Origin: Blakeslea trispora | Taxonomy: Eukaryota > Mucoromycota > Mucoromycetes > Mucorales > Choanephoraceae | Length of the DNA: 64,000 bases | Assembly: GCA_025331445.1 (NCBI GenBank) | Contig: JAIWNE010000015.1 | Coordinates: 124,001 to 188,000 of the forward strand | Direction: 5' to 3' | In this document: piece by piece, positions 1-8,248 of the stretch | Layout: every line of letters starts with the position of its first letter | How positions within the stretch are numbered: position 1 is the stretch's first letter | Translations under genes and position numbers: made by a program | Notes under the pieces: model-generated | Told to the model about the DNA's origin: nothing | Database searches by the model: none | What the model saw: only the letters and a program-made list of their open reading frames with translations

Positions 1-1552
1 AGGAGAGCAAACCTGTTTCTTAGCGAAGTGCAGTATGAATCAATGTGCTCGAAGGCAGTGACCAAATCCATTCTTCTGGACATTCCAACCTTCAACGCAC
101 GATGGCCACTTTTTGCTCTTTGTGTGCTCAAGCAGTTGAAGTGAGCATACTCTTTGGTCAGATAATTGGCCCATTTTTGTTTGATAGGGATCCAATTTCT
201 TTCAAAGTAGTTGAGCGCCTTGTTGCAGTCAGGTAAATCTCTATCAGGATTATAGTCCGAAACATTTTCGGCATCATGAGCTTTTCTGCAATAAGCTTCA
301 AAGTATTTCTCGAAGCGCTCAGCATTCTTGGCGCGAATCATCTTTTCAACAAGCTTGATGCACTCTTCTTTAGTGTCCTTATTAAAGAAGCGACCATTCT
401 TGTTCAGCTCCTTCTTAATATTACCCATCATGTGCCAAATGCACAACAGTTTTTCTGATTGAGAAAACACTTTATCCAAAGCTAGCATAAGTGGCAAACA
501 TTTGTCTGTCACAAACAAAGGCTGCTCAAGATCGGGAAGCGCCAAAACATCTTTCAGCGACTCCAAGAACCAGGCGTAAGTAGCATATTGCTCGCTACAT
601 ACAAAAGCAAATGCAATTGGAAATGTTTTGAGCACATCTGAACCTAGATTGTGTACGCCATATACACAGATCAAAGGCATGTCACGATCATTTGTTTTAT
701 ATGTTGCATCTATGACTAACACTTGGCCCATTTGTCTTGCATTCTCGATCATAGATTCATGGGCGAAGAAAATGTTCTTCAAACTCACGGATGACCCATC
801 TTTTGCTTGTGACACTTGGTATTTGACACAGAACCCAGCAGTTTTCATTTTGTCGATGAGGACCTTTGCGTCTTCTATCTTAGAGTTAGGAATTGCCGAG
901 TCCTTGATCTCGTTGGCAAAGTTTGCAATATCTTGATAGTCCAAGACAGGAACTCCTTCAAAGGTTTCAATGTTCTTTCTGATCTCAGGAACACTGGTGT
1001 TTTTTTAACCATTTCGACAATTTTCTTAACGTCTCCAGGCTTCAAAAGGTTCTTTTTACCTTGAGGTACGGCTCTGTTGTATTTGGCATTACAAGGATGA
1101 TCGTGCCTATGTTCATCAGCGTTGCTTGGCTTGTTGATGGACCAATAGCTTCCTTGAGACTTGAAAGTGATTCTAATGATAAACTTGCAAGTAGATTTCC
1201 AGCTTTGGTATTGTCTTTGGGCATTGGGCTTGGGCTCACTTGATGAAAACCGATCGCTATATTTGCAAGTAAGATACAATCTTTTGTCTTGTTCAAACTT
1301 TGATCTAATAAGGATCATGTTTTCTTTACGGGCCCGATCAAAAATGATCTCAGTAAGCGAATCAAGATTATGGAATTTCATGCCAGCAGTAACAGGCAAA
1401 CGTATTCCACCCTCAATAAACGTATAATCATTATCTGACTCGACAGATTTTTTTCCGGTGTTGACTCTAACTGCAAATTTGGCTCTCAAAACAGCAGGGC
1501 GAGGTTCCATAAAGTCATCATCGTCAGCAAAGATATTTTGAAGTTTTTCCAT
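1..1552 (-). pseudogene. MULE/FAR1-type transposase, frameshifted and cut by the window edge
   Basis: The N-terminal part (start codon near 1552) carries an acidic leader and a FAR1-like zinc-binding region with C and H residues (CKF...DEHRHDH). The downstream part continues on the minus strand to position 1 without a stop, but in another frame. It shows MULE transposase hallmarks: an IDATYKTN block (first catalytic Asp), FVTDKC (second Asp) and CIWHMMGN (the C-x2-H motif of this superfamily). The two halves are separated by a one-base shift at a run of seven T (1000-1006), so the protein as read ends prematurely after about 225 residues. Mutator-like elements cut and paste DNA; terminal repeats are not visible because the element leaves the window. 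A homopolymer sequencing error could also explain the break. The family call is by motif, without a database search. Confidence 0.8.
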
Positions 1553-1639
1553 TTTAAGTTTATACAGAGAAAAGGAAATGTTTCTAATTTTAAATTTTTG
1601 TATTTCTGCTTTTGAAAAAAATATAATGTACATAGGAAA

Positions 1640-1925
1640 AAGTTGAAGACTTTTGAAGAAACGAAATCATATAAAATTCAAGAAAATAGTCAAGGACTTA
1701 GAAAAAAAAAGTTCAAATATTTGAGAATGCAGGTAAAACAGAAAAACGAAAATGTCGAAACATATAAAATTCAAGAAAAAAGCCAGGACTTAGAAAAAAA
1801 AAGCAACAAAAAAAGGTGGTGGTCTTTAGACTTTGAAGAAAAAATAAAAACTTTTTTTTTTTTATTTCATGGAGAAATGACCCGAATGAGGTGATGGACT
1901 ATAAAAAAACACTCATTTTTTTTTT
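1640..1925. repeat. A-rich stretch with a 93-bp-spaced direct repeat
   Basis: A purine-rich, A-rich segment lies upstream of the transposase start. Positions 1669-1711 recur almost exactly at 1762-1803 (sharing ATATAAAATTCAAGAAAA and ACTTAGAAAAAAAAAG), so a unit of about 93 bp was duplicated. A short open frame crosses it, but its translation is low-complexity Lys/Glu/Gln and is probably not a gene. It may be part of the terminal region of the neighbouring MULE element; this is inference. Confidence 0.5.
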
Positions 1926-2055
1926 AGCTCTATGAATTTTCTTTGAAATGCTCAAAACCGATAAATGAGGTGGTGTTTAATTTTTCACTTTTGATTTGAT
2001 TGATTTGATGATTAGGATATTTATATAAGAAAAAGACAGAGACAAAAAAAAAAGA

Positions 2056-2250
2056 CAGAGACAAGGAAAACAGAGGCAAGAAAAACAGAGACAAGGAAAA
2101 CAGAGACAAGGAAAACAGAGGCAAGAAAAACAGAGACAAGGAAAACAGAGGCAAGAAAAACAGAGGCAAGAAAAACAGAGGCAAGAAAAACAGAGGCAAG
2201 AAAAACAGAGGCAAGAAAAACAGAGGCAAGGAAAACAGAGGCAAGGAAAA
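2056..2250. repeat. 15-bp minisatellite, 13 copies
   Basis: Thirteen consecutive 15-bp units with the pattern CAGAGRCAAGRAAAA fill this stretch exactly. Units differ only at the two purine positions marked R. The unit length is a multiple of three and contains no stop codon on the minus strand in any frame, so all three minus-strand frames stay open across it. Those frames encode pentapeptide repeats rich in Phe/Leu/Ser/Cys and are best treated as by-products of the repeat. A less regular extension of the same motif is visible from about 2029. Confidence 0.9.
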
Positions 2251-2275
2251 GCAAAAGAAGGCATACAAGCTAAAT

Positions 2276-4077
2276 TTAGACCTCTGAAGAGGCTTCAGAT
2301 CTATGGACTGTTGAAGTCCTTGTTGTGCTGCAGATGCTGTAGATGTTCTTGATAACATCATACGAGAATTTATGCCACTTTCTGGCAGCGTTGTTGCTAT
2401 CTTCGACACAACACATCTCATACAAACTGGCAATATTTTGCAGTTTGTGGGACTGTAGCCCGAAGTTTGCAAATTCGTCATAAGTCGAAGGAAGGATTAG
2501 GCTTTCAACCTCGAGCATTACACAGAATCCAGAGAACAGGAAGCAGACAAAAAAGACAAGTTCATTTCCTACAAGTTTCGCGTCAGCTTTATATTCCAAC
2601 AGTTTGATTGCTACTTACCCACAGCTTGAAATACTATCGAGCTCTTGAGATTGTACTCAAATAGCATTTCAACGCCAAAAACACCAAGACGGAAAAGGTC
2701 AAGAGCCACGCTCTCCTTTGGTGCCGAAGCACACTTAACTTCTCCAACAACATTCACCAAAGCCTTGGGCGACACCACCTCGACAATGATGTCGGGTCGA
2801 CAGTTCTTCGCAGCAACAGAAGCGGGGAAGAGGACCTTGTTGTAGCTATACTATAAGTTAGTACTTATTAGCTAGTCTTATTACTCTCTTACCCAACTAC
2901 ATCGTGGCTTGTGTTTGGCTTGAACACATGGCAAAGAGCAGTGATAAGGCCAGATTGAAGGCGCATTTCAGTCATGACGCCTTTCTTCTCACTCATGTGA
3001 TCCAATCTAAATTAGAATGAATGAGATATTTTAAAAGAGAAAGTATAAGCTCTACTTACAGCAACATGATTGTTTTGAGCGTTCTGGCGGTTGCTCCATT
3101 TGTTTTCTTCTTCAACATAAACAGGCCTTCTTCAAGTTCGTCTTTATCTCTGTTTTCGTCGTATTCCTAAGTCAACAACCATTAATGCTCTGTTTTTACT
3201 TCAAAGAAAAAAAAGTATAAGGATATAAAGATGTTCTTACAAGCAAAACATCATCTAGTTCTTGCTTGATGTTTGAGCAAATTCTTGCTGGCTTACCAAA
3301 CAATGAAAGCCTTTTTTCTTTTCTGAACTGCTTCAGCAATTCTTCACCAAAAGCCTCCTTCATCAAGGGGCTCGCTGTCTTGGTTACTCGTAGTATCCCT
3401 TGGGCAGCACTAGAATAAAAGTCAATGGGTATTCTATAACGGCAAAGGAAAATACATACAGCAGTTTATCCAAGTCACAGGAGATACTTCTTTCTACTCC
3501 TGTTTTCTTCAAGTCTTCGATTGCTACTGCGCGAAACTCATTGAATTTCGTGCAAATCGCTTCTTCTCCGACGGCAAGGTTTTTCTCCAGTCCTTCTAGA
3601 CTATTCAAAAAGTTATCTGACCAGTTCTGTAAGTCTGAAGAAGAACACTTACTCTTCTACAACTACAGCTTGATTGAGGCTGCGCTTACAGGTTTTTGCA
3701 GCCTTGGGAACAACCTAAAAAAAAAGAATAATCAACACATTGCTATATTCCAAGCTTTAATTTACTTACAAGCTCATACCACACCTTCTTTGCGTTTCCT
3801 TTGATCTATAGAAAGTTAAAAGCGATCAATGCTTGATGTTTGATCATGCAGTCATGTACACATATGCTTTTGCACTTACAATTTTTATATTGTACTATTG
3901 TGCAACAGAGACAAAGTTATTGTACCAATTATTGAATTCTGTAGGATCGTTGCAATCAATATTGCCTTGAAGGAATTTAAAATGGTGTGAAATAAAATCA
4001 GAATAAGAAGGAGTAGTATCGGATTCAATACAAGAGTCAAAGTAAGCTTTAATAAGAGGTCTGTCAGAGGGTTTCAT
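2276..4077 (-). pseudogene. broken multi-exon gene with PD-(D/E)XK-like motif
   Basis: About eight minus-strand exons can be joined by good GTAAGT/AG introns starting from an ATG near 4077. The order is a short N-terminal exon, a helical middle, then a block with RPD (about 2791-2799) followed by GEVK (2734-2745). That spacing fits the PD-(D/E)XK nuclease motif. After it comes ALDLFRLGVFG and a C-terminal part rich in hydrophobic and cysteine residues. From memory it resembles a large, undescribed protein family expanded in mucoralean genomes; this was not checked by search. Two lesions break it. A TAG codon at 3895-3897 lies inside exon 1, before a perfect donor in the same phase. One base appears missing near 2611-2616, where the frame changes without a plausible intron. 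Function unknown; nuclease activity is only suggested by the motif. Confidence 0.6.
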
Positions 4078-4285
4078 GATTAGATAATAAAGATAAAGAG
4101 AAAAGAAAAAGAGAAAAAAGAGAAAAAAAAAAACTGCTGCGATATTTATTAAGTCTAGCCTTTCTTTGTACGTTGTACACACTCTCATCTTTACGAGGTA
4201 TCGACATACAGTCGTTCCAACGCCAAAAGGCGGCTTTTTTTTTTTTCTTTTTTGTTCAAGTGAAATATAATGAGAAGTAGACATC

Positions 4286-4929
4286 GGCTCAAAAAGTTTA
4301 ACCGTTGTCCGGTGCAGTTCCGTATATTGTGCGATTCAAATTATGTGTTTACTTCACTCTTCATTAGTAAGAAGAACCCTTAAGACCCGTTAAGACCCTT
4401 TTGCTCTCCTGGATCTGATCTGTACTACTCTTTTGATCTCACTCATATTCCTGATGTTTATCTCTCTCTTTTGTTGTCTATTTCCATCCTGCTAGCTTAT
4501 TTCGACTTTTGCTCTTATTTTGATTCACTCCTTATTGTTGCTTTAAACTTTATTTCTTTGATTTATCTTTACTTCTACTCTTGCCATTTATATTTTATCC
4601 ACTTCACTCGTTTTAGGTCAAACTGTTGTTAGATTCCTACCTTGACATTCATTATATCTCCACATTACTTAGATATAATTTTTTTAGAACTAGTATAAAA
4701 ACTAGATGATAGTTATAGTAAAATGGGTCGTTTTCTTTAACCAAATTCTGGAGTAGTAGTTTGATTGAATGAAAGAAGTTGTGTCTTTCTGTTATACATT
4801 TAATTCTTGTTATCTGTTGCTAGGTATGACTCTAGTAGGAAGTAAAGGGTTGATAGAGATCATTAACACTGTCCTTTTCTTCTTTCTGTGTTGAGACGCT
4901 GTAAAGGCTCTTCACCTACTGGGCTTACA
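4286..4929. other. intergenic, no gene seen
   Basis: AT-rich, pyrimidine-rich on the plus strand (many TCT and TTT runs). No long open frame, tRNA or clear repeat was recognised. It separates the broken PD-(D/E)XK-like gene from the transposase relic. Confidence 0.5.
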
Positions 4930-5641
4930 TTATCTAAAAATGCATGAATATTTTTTTTTGAGAGTCAAAAAAATAATCACATTCTTGTCAAGCTTCTCTC
5001 TTTGCAGCTCCCCAGCATCTTTCAATCCAATTGTATTCGCAATGGTGTTTGGGATACACTTCGGCAAGGATGGATTTTTGTTGAGCAAAGTCGGACTAAC
5101 TTTGCAACAAGTGTACTGCACAACATCTATTGCCTGTGACTACAACATTGTTACAATACTTTATCATATTGTATCGCTCAGTCTCGCTTCTAAACAAATA
5201 TCTGTTCAAGAGTATCCCTCCTTTCCTAATGAAATACTTTCTGTACCCTTCGTTTTATTCTTATGCTGTTAGCACCATAGAAGCTATAATACATACCGGA
5301 TGAGGAGTTGCATGTATTTTCTGATACTCTCGAACTTTCAGCTGTTGACTTTTCTTTTGAAATTGAACTTTTTGCTGCTCTTTGTAGTCGAATTCTTTCA
5401 CGAAGTAAAAGGATGTGTCTTGGAAAAGCCCTTGAGACGGGTTAGCATCCTTAATTTCAATTGCATTCATATTCATTCTCTTTGTTACCAATGCATCAGA
5501 AGCAAATGCGTTATGATTGCTGCTCTGATATAGTAGGAATAAAGCGATTGATTCTGGGCGGAGAGCTTTAAAAAGAGAGATTACCTCCTCATCAAGCTGA
5601 TTCTTCATATGTTCGCTCGTCCAATAGCCGTCGGATAACAC
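4930..5641 (-). pseudogene. DDE transposase relic
   Basis: A 126-residue minus-strand open frame (5261-5641) begins DGYWTSEHM and continues with FLLYQSSNHNAFASDAL and TKRMNMN. This layout resembles the central part of fungal DDE endonuclease-type transposases, in which a catalytic Asp normally sits in the FxxDNSSNH-like segment; here the residue is replaced (YQSSNH). A second minus-strand frame (4930-5121) with YTCCKVSPTLLNKNP could be the following segment, where such proteins carry a CC pair and a QP/KP block. There are stops between them and no start or C-terminal domain. I read it as a decayed fragment. The family assignment is from remembered motif patterns only. Confidence 0.5.
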
Positions 5642-5669
5642 TACGTCTACTTACGTAAGTGGACGTAGT
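5640..5669. repeat. 30-bp near-perfect palindrome
   Basis: The left half ACTACGTCTACTTAC is matched by the right half GTAAGTGGACGTAGT as its reverse complement, except for one mismatched pair. It abuts the upstream (5') end of the open transposase frame at 5641. Two abutting terminal inverted repeats of a small element would look like this. Confidence 0.7.
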
Positions 5670-7262
5670 ATTTCCCGGAAAGAAATTCTTGTCTCTGTCT
5701 TTTTCTTACATAAATATATCTGTAGATCGATTTTTCTTTACTATTTCATCTCAGTCGCTACTGTCTTTGTTAGAGTTATTTCATTGTTATCGTCTACATG
5801 GGCGTCATAAAGATTCATGTTATTAACCCAAAAAGACCTGGAAAAGACTTCTGTAGAGAGCGTTCAGCATCTTTTATTGCTCATGATATCACAACCAGCA
5901 GTTCTGCTTAGGCTTGTTTGAGAAAGTTAGAGTCTATGAGTTGAATTGGTTTTTATGGAAGACAAAAGAGATGAAATCCTGTAAGAATCTGTTTAGACTT
6001 TTTTTTATCATAAAATGGAACAAAGAAAATAATGACTGCAGAGGCTTCATGCTTATTTATACTTTTTGATTGATCGAACAGTCAAACTTAAAGGGCTTTC
6101 TAATAAAAGATATTTTTTGCGCCTGGATGTTTGCTATATGAATTAACCTTAAGAAAACAAAACTAAATTGGTGAAATACCAGATAGTCATAAGTCATGAG
6201 AATGAGATGTTTTTAGCAAGCATATATGATATTCATACTTGCACTCTCTGCAATCATTCCGATAATATTTGTGTTTGCAAAGTAAATGATTGGATTGGTG
6301 TTTAACTTTTCAGAATGATACGATTTAGATCTTCATCCATTCATCGCGAATCATCTTTTAGCACGAGCAAGTCTCTTGTTAGACTTATACTTCAACACTT
6401 CAAATGATGCAATGTTTTAATAGGTATCTGCAACAAAGTGGTACATTTATTGGACTCAAGTGAGCTAGATGCCAAGATAGTTGAGAAGGAATTTTTGCGA
6501 GTGCTCACACTTATAGTGCAGAAACGATTTGACGATGTTGTTGGTGTTCTTCGACCGTGGAATGATAGCGACCAATTATCCTCAAAAGCAATAATAGCTA
6601 TTGTATAGCTCACGTTTCAACAAACATTTGTTTAGCTGCTCTTCAGCTACAACAACCGTTAAGAGGATAATGAATTGTTATGGCACAGTCCTATATTCTG
6701 TCTGACTCTATCCCTCAAATCTCTTCGAAATATACAACCTCATTCTAGTGCAAATCTCTCAACACAGACATTAAAAACTATTATTCCTGTAGCTAAAAGA
6801 GATTTGTTGTAAATTACCTTTCTTTCATTGAAGTCTTAACAAAGCTATTGGTAATCTTACACAACACTCAGTGGTCTTTATTACAAATCCCTATGTTCAA
6901 GTATACACGAAGAAATCCTCTAAAAAAAGTATTCTGATTCCTTGTTTTGCATTGTTCACTGTTGTGCTTTGTACTCTTCATATAAAGAATTCGGCAAGCA
7001 CACAAGTTAAACGTAAAAGTTAATCCTTCACATTATTCAAGCAATCAGGTTGAGAAGAGTAACAGTTAAGTGATGGGCATTCCAAGTGTTCTGAGGCAAG
7101 CTATTTGATATCCGTTACATTGATTCTTAAGCAAGTCATAACTCGAACAAATTTGTTTTTCGAGCATTGTATATGATGCTCTGGAGCCCTTGAATTGAGA
7201 TTTGGCTTGGAGTCACCAAATATTTAACAATGGATCAAGAATATTGGACAAAATAAGAAATA
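5670..7262. other. gene-poor AT-rich stretch
   Basis: No intact gene is visible. One plus-strand stretch at about 6424-6609 reads for 62 codons without a stop. Its composition is protein-like (for example KIVEKEFLRVLTLIVQKRFD), but it lacks an ATG and a recognised family, so it may be a gene relic or chance. The rest is AT-rich without clear repeats. Confidence 0.4.
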
Positions 7263-7702
7263 AAAAGTGCGAATACAGAGCAGAGCACCTTGGCCAGGCT
7301 CGCATGTCCTGGTAAGATGGTGGTATATAAGCATACTCCCACAATAGCCACCCCGCATTTCTGCTGATGACCTCATGTTACGCATTGAGAACAAAACTAG
7401 TGAAGATAAAGATGCTTCATCTTATGAAAAGTGCGAATACAGAGCAGAGCACCTTGGCCAGGCTCGCATGTCCTGGTAAGATGGTGGTATATAAGCATAC
7501 TCCCACAATAGCCACCCCGCATTTCTGCTGATGACCTCATGTTACGCATTGAGAACAAAACTAGTGAAGATAAAGATGCTTCATCTTATGAAAAGTGCGA
7601 ATACAGAGCAGAGCACCTTGGCCAGGCTCGCATGTCCTGGTAAGATGGTGGTATATAAGCATACTCCCACAATAGCCACCCCGCATTTCTGCTGATGACC
7701 TC
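7263..7702. repeat. 164-bp tandem unit, two full copies and the start of a third
   Basis: Units start at 7263, 7427 and 7591 and are essentially identical; the period is exactly 164 bp. The first ~105 bp are GC-richer than the surroundings and can fold: CCAGG and CCTGG enclose a 9-base loop, and GGTGG pairs with CCACC around a TATATAAG-containing loop. The remainder is AT-rich. The third copy is interrupted after CCTC at 7702, and its continuation is found at 8028-8054 beyond an insertion. No known RNA family (5S, U1-U6, SRP, tRNA) was matched by eye, and no protein is encoded on the plus strand. A repeated small RNA gene or satellite-like unit is possible. Confidence 0.85.
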
Positions 7703-8027
7703 TGATTTGTGGTTCAAAGTTTTATTTAAAATACAGTTACCAACTGGATAAAAGTTGTAGGTTAAAACATAAAATATAAGAATAAGTGGTTAATAATACT
7801 AACCAAATTGTTGGTAATGAGTTAATTGATATAAGTAAAGTTAAAAGTATTTAAATTGAAATAGAATGTGAGAAAGAGAAAAAAACAAGATGTGTTAGGA
7901 AGAGGGTTGTTGTGGTTTTATATGATTTGAGGTAAATGGTGTAGCATAACACAATAGGTATGTTTTACCATTGTAGGAAGACAGTCATAATAATGCGTTT
8001 CAATTAAAATCAGGGCACCACAGAACA
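7703..8027. mobile_element. probable solo LTR (325 bp) inserted in the third repeat copy
   Basis: The insert begins TGATTTGTGGT and ends ACCACAGAACA, so it has TG...CA ends and an imperfect inverted repeat of about 11 bp. It is flanked by CCTC on both sides (7699-7702 and 8028-8031); one more A can be added on each side if the last A is counted as target. Removing it restores the sequence of the 164-bp unit across the junction, which shows directly that it is an insertion. It is AT-rich and codes for nothing. The end structure, small target duplication and length suit a solo LTR of a retrotransposon; a small non-autonomous DNA element is the alternative. Confidence 0.65.
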
Positions 8028-8054
8028 CCTCATGTTACGCATTGAGAACAAAAC
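8028..8054. repeat. remainder of the third 164-bp unit
   Basis: This matches the part of the 164-bp unit that follows CCTC in copies 1 and 2 (CATGTTACGCATTGAGAAC and on to ACT). It then diverges, so the third copy is also truncated at its far end. Confidence 0.85.
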
Positions 8055-8248
8055 TGAACCACCTTTTGAAATAAAAGCAAACTTTCACTAGGCCAAAATC
8101 TAAATCCGTCAGCCTGAGAGTGTTGTAAGCAGTCTACTCACCAGATACATTCTCCGACCCTCATAAAAAATCAGAAACAAGATCGTTTATGCCTTCCGAG
8201 ATGACAAAAACTAGAGCTTGTTTTAATAACACTATTCTGGCTTTAGGA

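Noticed and set aside
1930..2481. Long minus-strand frames rich in Phe/Leu/Pro across the minisatellite
   Set aside because: They are open only because the 15-bp unit has no stop in any frame; no start context, splice sites or homologous domain.
7267..7371. 164-bp unit as U6 or 5S RNA gene
   Set aside because: A partial ATACAGAG match to U6 is isolated; the U6 ACAGAGA box context, 5S internal control regions and T terminator are absent.
7263..8054. CRISPR array
   Set aside because: Repeats are 164 bp, adjacent and identical with no unique spacers, and the genome is eukaryotic.
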